From contig DASWZN010000068.1 of the NCBI GenBank assembly GCA_036404435.1, positions 71,012 through 135,011 of the forward strand: 64,000 nucleotides of DNA, in the 5' to 3' direction. Below, one piece after another: positions 50,403 through 59,069 of the stretch (position 1 is its first letter; every line of letters begins with the position of its first letter). Both the position numbers and the translations under genes were made by a program. The DNA is from DASWZN01 sp036404435. Its GTDB lineage: Bacteria; Acidobacteriota; Terriglobia; Bryobacterales; Bryobacteraceae. The notes under the pieces were generated by a model, which searched no databases, was not told the origin of the DNA, and saw only the letters and a list, made by a program, of their open reading frames with translations.

Positions 50403-50603
50403 GTGGGTGTGTCCATAAAAACGGCTTATTGAACGATTCGGGCGGCGTATGCCCCTGGCCGGAGCTGGAATGGGCCTGAGGGAGCGATCACAAGCAACAG
50501 CCATTGTTTTTACGCGTGTTTTCAGCGGGATGTGAAATACGGACCAGCGCTGGCGAAATAGACGGGTGGTAGTTTCGGGCTGGCGAGGCAGAGAGGCCAG
50601 CGT

Positions 50604-50876
50604 ATGGCGGTCGACACAAAGCAGGGGGCGAAGCCGGGAGAGATGGCGGAGACCAAGCATGTGGAGAAGCCAAAGCGGGCGAAGAACAAGAAGGCGCTGG
50701 TGAAGCAGGTGATCCAGCAGATCGCGAACAGGCTCGAGAACAACGAGCTGAAGCCGACGGTAGGGGATCTGTTTCGGGCGTTGCAACTCGAAAAGGAACT
50801 CCTGGAAGAGACGCCGAAGGAGATCAAGGTCTCATGGGTCGAACCGGACGAAAAGGAACATGTACCCGGCAAATAG
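50604..50876 (+). CDS. Small basic/helical protein at the head of a phage-derived block
   Basis: A 90-residue protein: a Lys/Glu-rich N-terminus (AETKHVEKPKRAKNKKALVK), a helix QVIQQIANRLENNELKPTVGDLFRALQLEKELLEE and a short acidic tail. In position, size and charge it is like a terminase small subunit or its regulator, as it directly precedes the terminase large subunit and overlaps its start by 43 bp. No helix-turn-helix is clear. The 250 bp before it belong to the ilv promoter region on the other strand. Confidence 0.6.
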   Translation: MAVDTKQGAKPGEMAETKHVEKPKRAKNKKALVKQVIQQIANRLENNELKPTVGDLFRALQLEKELLEETPKEIKVSWVEPDEKEHVPGK

Positions 50877-52138
50877 AGTACAGCCCGCTTGCCTCCCAAG
50901 CCCGGTTCCACCAGTCCCAGGCGAGGTTCAAGGGATTTTCGGGACCTATCGGCTCCGGAAAAAGTCAGGCGCTGTGCCAGGAAGCGATCAAGCTGGCGTA
51001 CGTGAACACGGGGCGGCTGGGACTGCTGGGGGCGCCCACGTATCCCATGCTGCGGGATGCGACGCAAACGGCGCTGTTCGAGATCCTCGACAAGAGCCGC
51101 ATTCCTTACGAGCACAACAGAGCCGAGAACACGGTGCTGCTGAAGGACACGCGGTCGCGGATTCTGTTCCGGCCGGTGGAAGAATTCGACCGGTTGAGGG
51201 GAACCAACCTGGCGTGGTTCGGACTGGACGAGCTGACTTACACGCAGGAAGAGGCGTGGGTGGTACTCGAGGGACGGCTGCGGGACCCGAAGGCGAGACG
51301 GCTGTGCGGGTTCGCCACCTGGACACCGAAAGGGTTCGACTGGGTGTACCGGAGATTCGTGCAGGAGCCGGTGGAAGGCTACGAGACGATCGTCGCCGAG
51401 CCATTCGAGAACCACTATCTGCTGGAGCAGATCCCGGACTTTTACGAGCGGCTGAAGCGCAGCTACGACGCGAAGTTCTACCAGCAGGAAGTTATGGGGG
51501 AGTACATCAGCCTGAACGTAGGGCTGGTGTATCACGCGTTCAGCCGGACGGAGCACACGGCGGACGTGAGCGTCGAAGAGGCGCTGCCGCTGTTGTGGGC
51601 GCTGGACTTCAACGTGGACCCGATGTGCTCGGTGGTGGCGCAGATCGCCGGCGAGACTGTGCGGGTGCTGGCGGAGATCGTGCTTAGCCGCGCGACGACG
51701 CAGGAAGCGTGCGAGGAGTTCGAGGCGCGTTTCCCGCGGCACCGGGCCGGAATCTGGGTGTACGGCGACGCATCGGGAAGCCACATGCAGACCGCGGGAA
51801 CGACGGACTACCAGGTGATCCGGGAGTTCTTCCAGCGCGCGGGCTACCGGAACGTGACTTACAAGGTGCCGCGGGCGAATCCGCTGGTGAGAGAGCGGGT
51901 GGGACTGGTGAACGCGAAGCTACGGTCGGCGTCGGCGGAGACGCACTTAGTAATCGACCGGAAGTGCGCGGAACTGGTGAAAGACCTGGAACAGGTGACT
52001 TACAAGCCGGACAGCACCGTAGTCGACAAAGACAAAGACCCGCGGCGGACGCACTTATCGGACGCCTTGGGGTACCTGATCTGGCAGGAGCGCCGGCCGC
52101 AACCGCCCGCGGGTGAGCGAGGCTTGCGGCTGCTATAA
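50834..52138 (+). CDS. Phage terminase large subunit
   Basis: A 434-residue DNA-packaging motor. ATPase: Walker A GPIGSGKS at residues 37-44, Walker B LAWFGLDELTY (Asp-Glu), coupling motif CGFATWTP. Nuclease: acidic residues in LLWALDFNVDPMCSV, GIWVYGDASGSH and DPRRTHLSDALGYLIW, the RNase H-like triad. All catalytic residues are in place, so the gene is not obviously dead. Start ATG 50834 overlaps the previous gene; a start further in cannot keep the Walker A helix spacing. Together with the portal-like gene this is a packaging pair. Codon use is GC3-rich like the host, suggesting long residence. Confidence 0.88.
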   Translation: MGRTGRKGTCTRQIEYSPLASQARFHQSQARFKGFSGPIGSGKSQALCQEAIKLAYVNTGRLGLLGAPTYPMLRDATQTALFEILDKSRIPYEHNRAENTVLLKDTRSRILFRPVEEFDRLRGTNLAWFGLDELTYTQEEAWVVLEGRLRDPKARRLCGFATWTPKGFDWVYRRFVQEPVEGYETIVAEPFENHYLLEQIPDFYERLKRSYDAKFYQQEVMGEYISLNVGLVYHAFSRTEHTADVSVEEALPLLWALDFNVDPMCSVVAQIAGETVRVLAEIVLSRATTQEACEEFEARFPRHRAGIWVYGDASGSHMQTAGTTDYQVIREFFQRAGYRNVTYKVPRANPLVRERVGLVNAKLRSASAETHLVIDRKCAELVKDLEQVTYKPDSTVVDKDKDPRRTHLSDALGYLIWQERRPQPPAGERGLRLL

Positions 52139-52162
52139 GACGGGGAGAACCGGGAGACAGAG

Positions 52163-53533
52163 ATGGAGATCGATCGGGAACATCCGGAATATAAACGCCG
52201 GCAGGCGATGTGGCGGGTCTACCGCGATCTGTATGCGGGCGGGGAGCAGCTCAAAGCGAACTCCACGGAGTACCTGGTGCGGCGGCAGAAAGAACCCGGC
52301 GATGTGTTTGCCGAGCGGCTGGCCCGGGTGTTCTACGAGAACTACGTGGGATCCATCATCGACTGGTACGCGGCGACGCTGTTCCGGCGCGAGCCGATCC
52401 TGAGCTTCGGGGGAGACAACGACGCGGCCAAAGCGTTCTTCTGCGCGTTCACCGAGGACTGCGACCTGAAACAGACCAGCCTGAGCGATTTCTTCCGCCG
52501 GCAACTATTGGAGGCGCTGGTAGGAGGGGCCAGCTACATCCTGGTGGATTTTCCGCGCACCGCGCAACCTGCGGCAAACCGGGCCGAGGAAGACCGGCAG
52601 GGCGCGTCGCGAGCTTACCTGGTCAGTTACCAGGCGGAAGAACTCATCAACTGGAGCCAGGACCAGCAGGGCAACCTCGACTGGGTGGTCCTGAGGACAT
52701 CGAACCTGCGGCAGGACACTCCGGACGGCGGGTGGTTCAAGGAAGCGCGGTGGTTCTACTACGACAAGGAAGAGTTCCGGATCTTCCGGCGGGTGGAAGG
52801 CAAAGCCGGCGAGAAAAGCGCGCCGGAGCTGGTGGACTCGGGGAGACACGGGCTGGCCGGTCTGCGGCGGGTGCCGCTGTTCAAGCTGGAGGTCTCGGAA
52901 GGGCTCTGGCTCATGAACAAGGCGGCGCTGCTGCAACTGGAGCACTTCAATAAGTCGAACGCGCTGGGCTGGGCGCTGACGATGGGGTTGTTCGCGATGC
53001 CGGTGGTGTACTCGGATCGGGAGTGGAACCAGATCGTCGGGGAGTCCTACTACATTCAGCTCGCGCCGGGAGACAAGTTCGGGTGGACGGAGCCGGAAGG
53101 GAAGGTCTACCAGATCGCGGTGGACAACCTGAACCAGTTGAAGAACGAGATCTACCGGGTGTGCTACCTGATGCCGCAGTCGTGGGACGTGCAGACGACG
53201 CAGTCGGGAACCAGCAAGCTGCGGGATTTCACGGTCACGCACGAAGTGCTGCGGGCATACGGGGACGCGGTCAAAGAGACCCTGAAGCGATTGCTGCGGG
53301 CGATCGCGGCGGCGCGGCAGGACGAGCTGACGGTGGACGTATCGGGGCTGGACGAGTTCGACATCGGCGATTTCTCGAGCGATTTGGACGATGCGCAGCG
53401 GCTCCTGGGGTTGGGAGTGGGGTCGCCGACGCTGCGCAAAGAGATCTTCAAGAGGCTGGCGCAGAAATACCTGTGCGACGCGAGACAGGAGCTGAAGGAC
53501 CAGATCGTGAAGGAGATCGAAGAGGCGGGGTAA
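52163..53533 (+). CDS. Portal-like phage structural protein (DUF4055 type)
   Basis: A 456-residue protein resembling phage portals of the DUF4055 group: an N-terminal region YKRRQAMWRVYRDLYAGG, YENYVGSIIDWYAATLFRREPIL, LEALVGGASYILVDFPR, the clip-side LVSYQAEELINWSQDQQG, and the long stem helices AYGDAVKETLKRLLRAIAAA. It follows terL by 24 bp with an own start ATG 52163. Portal rings form the packaging vertex and bind TerL. No protease, scaffold or capsid gene follows, which a normal head module would have. Confidence 0.78.
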   Translation: MEIDREHPEYKRRQAMWRVYRDLYAGGEQLKANSTEYLVRRQKEPGDVFAERLARVFYENYVGSIIDWYAATLFRREPILSFGGDNDAAKAFFCAFTEDCDLKQTSLSDFFRRQLLEALVGGASYILVDFPRTAQPAANRAEEDRQGASRAYLVSYQAEELINWSQDQQGNLDWVVLRTSNLRQDTPDGGWFKEARWFYYDKEEFRIFRRVEGKAGEKSAPELVDSGRHGLAGLRRVPLFKLEVSEGLWLMNKAALLQLEHFNKSNALGWALTMGLFAMPVVYSDREWNQIVGESYYIQLAPGDKFGWTEPEGKVYQIAVDNLNQLKNEIYRVCYLMPQSWDVQTTQSGTSKLRDFTVTHEVLRAYGDAVKETLKRLLRAIAAARQDELTVDVSGLDEFDIGDFSSDLDDAQRLLGLGVGSPTLRKEIFKRLAQKYLCDARQELKDQIVKEIEEAG

Positions 53534-53558
53534 GGAGCGCGGGTAGCGGACGGCGTGG

Positions 53559-54896
53559 ATGATCGACGCGCTGGGCTTCCACGGCCGGGTGAATCATTAC
53601 GTGGGCGCGCTGTGGTTCTACGAGCTGGTGGCCTCGCAGTTCACGTATGCGTCGGCCCAGATCGATTTCACCGGGACGGCGGTGTTCAGCTTCACTTCCA
53701 GCCAGGAGACTTCGCTCGTAATCGGGCGGCACGACGATCCCACCAACAGCACGACCATCACGCACCTGCACTACATCGGAGACACGGCCGAGACGATCGC
53801 GAAGGCGTTCGAGATGAACATCAACTGGGGCTCGATGTCGGTGCGGGCCGTGGCGCAGGGGACGGTACTGACGATCACCTCGCGCACGCTGGGCAGCGAC
53901 TCGAACCACACCACGGTCACGGCTACGTCGACGTCCCTGGTCCCGCAGCCGGCCAGCCAGAACCTGGCAGGGGGGACGGACGGAACGTGGCTCACGGACC
54001 TGCAGGCCATGCCTCGATTGAACCGGGCGGCGCGGGACTGGTCGCGGAGCTTCTTCACGGCGCTGAAGGGGTACGGTCTCGATGGAGTGGCGTCGCTCAG
54101 CATGGAGCTGGGGAATGGGGACGACTCGACGGCGGCGGGAATCGCCCAGCGGTGCCCGGCGGGGGACCCGGTATGGGTGTCCACGCCGGCGCTGCAAACA
54201 AACTTTTCGCCGGCGAGCCTCGCGTTCTGGCAACAGGCGTACTGTGACGTCGCACAGACCATGTCGGACGCCGGAATGCAGCCGTACCTGCAATTCGGCG
54301 AGGTGCAGTGGTGGTATTTCCGGGATAACCGGTCCGGGATGCCATACTACGATGCCTACACCACGAGCACCTTCCTGGCGCAATACGGGCGGCCCATGCA
54401 GACGATCCTGGACAACACCGTTTCGCCCGCGGATTGTCCGCAGGAGGCGCAGTTCCTGCCGACGCTGATCGGGGCGTTCACCAGCCAGATCATGGCGCAT
54501 GTGCGGGCGACCTTTCCCACCTGCCGCTTCGAGGTGCTGTACCCTCTGGACGTCAACTCGACCGACTTCAACCGCGCCATCAACTACCCGGCGGGCGCGT
54601 GGACGCCGGCGGCGCTCGATTGTCTGAAGACGGAAAGCTTCGGATTCACGAGCGCGCGCGACCTGAACGAGTGCCTCACATCGATCCAATTTCCGCAGAC
54701 GCAGGGCTTCGCTCCGCAGGCGAGCGCGCACCTGGTGGGAATCGGCGACCTTACGACGCCGTGGCTGAAAGAGGCGCGGCTGGCGCAGGCGGTGGGAGTG
54801 GAGTCGGTGGTGCTGTTCGCGCTGGACCAGTTGTGCCTGATCGGGTATCCGCTTCCGCTGCCGTCCGGCCTGCGCCGGGCGTTCTTCCAAGGCTGA
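53559..54896 (+). CDS. TIM-barrel-like tail protein fragment or remnant
   Basis: A 445-residue protein. Residues about 1-130 are beta-rich with a low-complexity Thr/Ser content (VFSFTSSQETSLVIGR, VTATSTSLVPQP); the C-terminal about 300 residues look like a glycosidase-like TIM barrel (GVASLSMELGNGDDS, MQPYLQFGEVQWWYFRDN, CRFEVLYPLDVNSTDFNR, QAVGVESVVLFALDQLCLIG) as found in some phage tail or tail-sheath proteins. The beginning is abrupt, 25 bp after the portal stop, and lacks a clear ribosome-binding site, so it could be the end of a longer gene joined by deletion. The family name is uncertain. Confidence 0.55.
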   Translation: MIDALGFHGRVNHYVGALWFYELVASQFTYASAQIDFTGTAVFSFTSSQETSLVIGRHDDPTNSTTITHLHYIGDTAETIAKAFEMNINWGSMSVRAVAQGTVLTITSRTLGSDSNHTTVTATSTSLVPQPASQNLAGGTDGTWLTDLQAMPRLNRAARDWSRSFFTALKGYGLDGVASLSMELGNGDDSTAAGIAQRCPAGDPVWVSTPALQTNFSPASLAFWQQAYCDVAQTMSDAGMQPYLQFGEVQWWYFRDNRSGMPYYDAYTTSTFLAQYGRPMQTILDNTVSPADCPQEAQFLPTLIGAFTSQIMAHVRATFPTCRFEVLYPLDVNSTDFNRAINYPAGAWTPAALDCLKTESFGFTSARDLNECLTSIQFPQTQGFAPQASAHLVGIGDLTTPWLKEARLAQAVGVESVVLFALDQLCLIGYPLPLPSGLRRAFFQG

Positions 54897-54917
54897 CTCT
54901 TCCTTGCAGTATTCCTC

Positions 54918-54951
54918 TTGACAAATAGTCGTTTCAACAAGTATATTGAAA
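54918..54951 (+). promoter_or_regulatory. marR promoter with overlapping inverted repeat operator
   Basis: TTGACA (54918-54923), an 18-base spacer and TATATT (54942-54947) form the best sigma-70 promoter in the window. The inverted repeat TTTCAA (54932-54937) and TTGAAA (54946-54951) with eight bases between straddles the -10, the usual place of a MarR autoregulation site. Confidence 0.8.
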
Positions 54952-54995
54952 GCGTGCCGGGACGGATCGCCTCCGAGTTGAAGCAGACCAAGCCC

Positions 54996-55445
54996 ATGAG
55001 CTTGGAGGCGGAAGCGCTGCTGAACATCCATCGCACCGCGGGCCGGCTGGAGGCCGGAATGGCCGAGGCGCTGAAGCCGCTCGATCTCTCGCCGGCGCAG
55101 TACAACGTTCTGCGTATCCTGCGGGGGGCGCGGCCGGGCGGCTTGGCGTGCCGCGAGATCGGCGACCGCATGGTGACGCGCGACCCGGACATCACGCGGC
55201 TGCTCGACCGGCTCGAGAAGCGCGGCCTGATCGGGCGGTCCCGTGAAAGCAAGGACCGCAGGGTCATCACGGTGCGCATCCACGCGGAGGGCCTCGCGGC
55301 GCTGAAGAAACTCGACGGCGCGGTGGACCGGTTTACGCGCAACCACTTTGGAAAACTTGACGCGAAGCGGCTCCGGGCGCTGATTGAGGCGCTGGAGCTG
55401 GTGCGCGCCACAGACGACGCCGCCGGAGGCAGAGGCGCGCGGTAG
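54996..55445 (+). CDS. MarR-family transcriptional regulator
   Basis: A 149-residue winged-helix dimer. MSLEAEALLNIHRTAGRLEAGMAEALKPLDLSPAQYNVLRILRGA (dimer helix and helix 2), LACREIGDRMVTRDPDITRLLDRLEKRGLIGRSRESKDRRVITVRI (recognition helix and the DRR wing), then the last dimer helices. ATG 54996 is chosen since homology begins there; the frame is open back to the promoter and GTG 54954 would make a nearly leaderless message. It is followed by doxX after 8 bp. A redox-, phenol- or electrophile-responsive role is common for MarR/DoxX pairs, but there is no ligand evidence. Confidence 0.92.
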   Translation: MSLEAEALLNIHRTAGRLEAGMAEALKPLDLSPAQYNVLRILRGARPGGLACREIGDRMVTRDPDITRLLDRLEKRGLIGRSRESKDRRVITVRIHAEGLAALKKLDGAVDRFTRNHFGKLDAKRLRALIEALELVRATDDAAGGRGAR

Positions 55446-55453
55446 GAGGAAAA

Positions 55454-55903
55454 ATGGGGAAATCACTCGGAAGATTGCAGGGGCTCGGCATCGCCGTCCT
55501 GCGCTGGATTGTGGGCTTGGTGTTTCTGGTTCACGGCAGCCAGAAACTGTTCGTCTTCCACTTCGCCGGGACGGCTGCGTTTTTCATGAAGGCGGGCATT
55601 CCGCTGCCGGAGGTTTCCGCGGTGGTGGTCACGCTGGTGGAGTTCCTGGGCGGGGCGGCGCTGATCCTGGGTCTCGGGACCCGCGTGGCGGCGGTTCTGC
55701 TCGCGATCAACATGCTGGGCGCGATCTACTTCGTGCATGGCAGGAACGGCTTCTTCTTGCAGGCCGGGGGATATGAGTACGCACTGACGCTGCTAGTGGC
55801 GAACGTCGGGATCGCGCTGAGCGGGGCGGGGATGTGCGCGCTGGATAACCTGATCTTCAAGGGGCGGCAGGCGCAGCCGGCCTCCGGGTCCCTCTCAGCT
55901 TAA
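55454..55903 (+). CDS. DoxX-family membrane protein
   Basis: A 149-residue protein with four membrane helices: GIAVLRWIVGLVFLVHGSQKLFVF, VSAVVVTLVEFLGGAALILGLG, AAVLLAINMLGAIYFVHG, ALTLLVANVGIALSGAGMCALD. The phrase FLVHGSQKLF is the DoxX signature. The family is linked to quinone-related membrane redox protection (as in the MRC complex and thiosulfate:quinone reductase relatives). AGGAGG lies four bases before ATG 55454. It is controlled with the MarR gene. Confidence 0.9.
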   Translation: MGKSLGRLQGLGIAVLRWIVGLVFLVHGSQKLFVFHFAGTAAFFMKAGIPLPEVSAVVVTLVEFLGGAALILGLGTRVAAVLLAINMLGAIYFVHGRNGFFLQAGGYEYALTLLVANVGIALSGAGMCALDNLIFKGRQAQPASGSLSA

Positions 55904-56003
55904 GCCAGGGGGCTCTCACGCAGAGCCTGTCATGGCGCTGAATTGGCTCGGGCTGCGGCGCGGCGGGCATCAGCGCCGCGGCGAAACGGAAGCGTGGGCA
56001 GAA

Positions 56004-58551
56004 CTAGCGGCCGCCCGGATTCCCCTCCGCCCAATAGCCGCGTTTGGCCTTGACCGACAGTTTGCCGTCCCGGACGCGTACGGAGATCGCCCGGAACGTC
56101 CCGTCCGGACTGGCATTGCTCGGCACATAGGCCAGTACATAATACTGGCGGCCGTCCGCAAAGGCCCGCGCGAGGCCGGCGAAAAGGTCATTGTTGTTCT
56201 TGAATGCCGTGCCGCCGGTGGCCGCGGCAATGTCTTCCAACGTGCCCCCGGCCTCCCAGGAGATGCTATTGATGCTATTCAGGATGGCCAGCATCACCGG
56301 GCCCGGCGTCCCCGCGGAGCCATAGTATTCTTGCGGATCGAGGCCGCGCGAACTGATGGTGTAGATGGGGATATTGTGCTTCGCGGCGGCACGCAGGATG
56401 GGGTCCAGATCCGCCATCCGATCCTCCCTGCGGAATGAGCCCTCCGTATCGGGAAAATAGGCTTCCAGCAAGTCAAAGACTTGCTTGCCGGGAATCAGCA
56501 GGAAGCCGTCGGAGAGCAGCACCATACTCCGCCGCCCGGTTTCACGCGAGAGATCCTCCACCAGATAGCGAAGCTGTTCCAGGAACGCGGTAGTTACCGC
56601 GCGCTCCTGGCTGGCAATCTGGCTGGCTCGGAACGGCAAGGCCTTCTTCATCGCCGCGCATTCGGGCCGGCCTTCATCGCATAGCTTGCGAACCTCATCC
56701 AGATCGCGCCGGAAAGCCCGCAGATCCTCACCCATCCGCTCACTGACCAGGAACTGCTTTTGAAAGTCGCCGCTCTCGACGGCCTTCAAGACCGTGTCCG
56801 GATCCCTGGTGGGGCCCTGCAACACGTGAGTGGTGGTTCCCACCGCGACCATGACGTACTGCGCATCTCCCGCCTGCTCGCTCGCGAACAACTTCGACAG
56901 CCCCGCCCGCACATGCACCAGACTGGCAAACTGGGAGTGCAGGCTATCGATGCAGATCAAGTAAGTGCGCCGCGCCGCAGCCGGCTTCGCCGGCACCGCG
57001 GGCGGCGGGCGCCGGCGGCGGACTGCCGGCGCCAATGTTCTCGACGCTGAAACCGGAGATCTTCTGCTCCACACCGTCTTCGAATACGTGGAAATCCGCC
57101 GCCGTCAGACCGGTTACGTGATGCCCCTCCTTATCCGTCACCACGACCGGCACTAGCACCTGACGCACTTCGACTTTGATGGTGGTCCCGGTAGCCTCCG
57201 GCGCGGCGGGCGCCTTGGACGCACGTTCAAGGCGCTCATAGCGGGCCTTGAAAGCGGCATTATCCGGCGCCAGCGCGGAAGCCGTCCGGTACTCATCGAG
57301 AGCGGCTTTTGGATCGGATTTCTCGAGCGCCTGGGCGAGATTGAAATGCACCGTGGCGTCCTTGGGCTGCAGTTGGGCGCTGGCCCGCAGCTCCGCCGTG
57401 GCGCCCGCGACATCGCCGCGTTTGAATAGCAGGATCCCTAGGAAATTGTGCGCGGGTCCGAGATTCGGAGAACGTCGCAAGGCTTCGCGTAGCTCGGCTT
57501 CCGCGCCGGCGAGGTCCCCCGCCGCACGCAGCGTGGCCGCCAGATGATACCGGGCGGCGGCCATCTCCGGGTTGAGGCGCAGCGCTTCGCGCAGCAGCGC
57601 GACAACCTCGGCCGGCTGGTTTTCGCGCACCAGCGAGATGCTCCGGTCGAGCATCTCCCATGGATCGTCCACGCTGCTTGCCGCCACTGGTGGGACGCCC
57701 GCATCTTGGCTGCCGTAAAGACGGTAATCCGAATAGCGGTGCACGCTGTGTAGCTCCCCGCCTGCATACCGCCCATGTACCGTCACTTTTGCGGGAAGCC
57801 AGAACATCTTGCCGATCGATTGGAATTTCACGGCCACAACTGCGATATCCGTTGTCAGGGTTGCGAGCGGAGAGCCCTCGCAGCCCTCTTGGTCCATGCG
57901 CAGCCTCACAACCCGGTGAGTCGCCACGTCGATCCACACCAGGCCTTGCTCGCTGCCGGCGCGCCGCGCAAATGCCACCAGCCACGAGTCTTGTCCGGCG
58001 CCCCGCGCAAATGCCACCAGCCACGAGTCTTGTCCGGCGCCCCGCACTCGACCCAGGTAGCGGAAACGCGACTCCTCGCGAGCCTGCGGAAGCAGGGCGC
58101 CCAACATGCTTTCAAACTTCGAGTTGACCAGAAAGCCGGCGCTGGGAGCCGGCGCTGGGGCACCGGTGCCCGGCTCCAGCCGCAGCTCATCAAACGGTTC
58201 GAGTGAGTTGTTGCCGAGACGCCTCACCAGATAACGATAAGTCTCCCGCCGGCTGGCCTCGCCCATGCCGTCCTCGAATCGCATCTCGTGGATCTGTTCG
58301 GTGGCGGCGATGTCCACCAGCCTGGCGAACATGCCCGCGAGATCCTCGCCCGTCGCTTGCAGCAGCCCGTCCAGCTTATCCTGGTTGGAGTCGAATTGCA
58401 TACCCGCCAGTTCGGGAACGGCGTGCGTTAGTTCGTCGCTATTGCATTCGACGAAAGGCTTGCTCTCCGCCGGCTCGGCCCCCAGTGGAGCGGCAGCGCC
58501 CAAGACGGCCAGGACCGGCACGGTCCGTATCCATGCGGACCAACGTCTCAT
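56004..58551 (-). pseudogene. TPR plus VWA acidobacterial protein, split by a frameshift
   Basis: Two open frames make one protein. The first, from ATG 58551 (signal MRRWSAWIRTVPVLAVLGAAAPLGA), holds a periplasmic domain, TPR units (about 340-440, RYHLAATLRAAGDLAGAEAELREALR) and the start of a VWFA-related domain (VRQVLVPVVVTDKEGHHVTGLTAADFHVFEDGVEQ), ending at 56944. The second, from about 57020 to 56004, goes on in another frame: RRTYLICIDSLHSQFASLVHVRAGLSKLF and SRETGRRSMVLLSDGFLLIPGKQVFDLLEAYF. The two overlap in a Pro/Ala linker near 56985-57030, so a single base change restores the read. TIGR03436-type VWFA-related proteins are an acidobacterial expansion. Whether this is a true lesion, programmed shift or sequencing error cannot be told from one sequence. 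Confidence 0.7.
57966..58043 (-). repeat. 39-base perfect tandem duplication inside the VWA gene
   Basis: Two copies of 39 bases, starting GCGCAAATGCCACCAGCCAC at 57966 and again at 58005. In the protein this repeats GAGQDSWLVAFAR. The length keeps the frame. The identity of the copies points to a recent event. Confidence 0.95.
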
Positions 58552-58823
58552 AAGCGGGTGGCGAGATGCCGGGAATTGGCATTCAGCGCCACCAGGGAAA
58601 GGTTCCACTACAAACACAATACCGCACGGTCTCAGACCTGACAGCCCATGGTGAAAAGCCCTGGGCAGGCAAGACTGCACTGCCTCACGCCCATACCGCC
58701 AGGCATGGACGGTTCCCGACTTTGCTACATTAGGATCTCAGACCCCAATTGTTCTGCTCAGCCGGCAATTCCCTTTGGCACTCCGCGTGCGGAAGTTCCC
58801 AAGGTAAGCTGAAAAACTACGCT

Positions 58824-59069
58824 ATGGCAAAAGGCTACGTTAGCATCAACGTCGAGCGCTGCAAGGGCTGCGCGTTCTGCGTCGAGTTCTGCCCCACCAA
58901 GGTCCTCAGCCTCTCTTCCGCCTTCAACTCCAAGGGATACCATCCGCCCCACGTCGTCGCCCCTGAGAAATGTAGCGGTTGCGACCTGTGCGGGATGTAT
59001 TGCCCCGACTTCGCCATCTACGGCTGGAAGGCCGCCGTGCCCAAACCGGAGGCGCCCCATGCAGGCTGA
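58824..59069 (+). CDS. korD: 2-Oxoacid:ferredoxin oxidoreductase, delta (4Fe-4S) subunit
   Basis: An 81-residue ferredoxin-like subunit with two 4Fe-4S motifs: VERCKGCAFCVEFCPTKV and PEKCSGCDLCGMYCPDF. Electrons from the ThDP-bound intermediate pass through it to free ferredoxin. Start ATG 58824 follows a 270-bp promoter gap (58552-58823) that holds nothing else evident. The next gene (korA) starts inside its end, an 11-bp overlap. First of the four-gene kor unit. Confidence 0.9.
   Translation: MAKGYVSINVERCKGCAFCVEFCPTKVLSLSSAFNSKGYHPPHVVAPEKCSGCDLCGMYCPDFAIYGWKAAVPKPEAPHAG

Noticed and set aside
50604..54896. Complete prophage
   Set aside because: Only packaging and one tail-like gene are present; no integrase, att repeats, capsid or lysis genes, and host metabolic genes lie directly on both sides.
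55932..56438. Open frame on the + strand after doxX
   Set aside because: It runs opposite the VWA domain, has no start signal and no recognisable fold.
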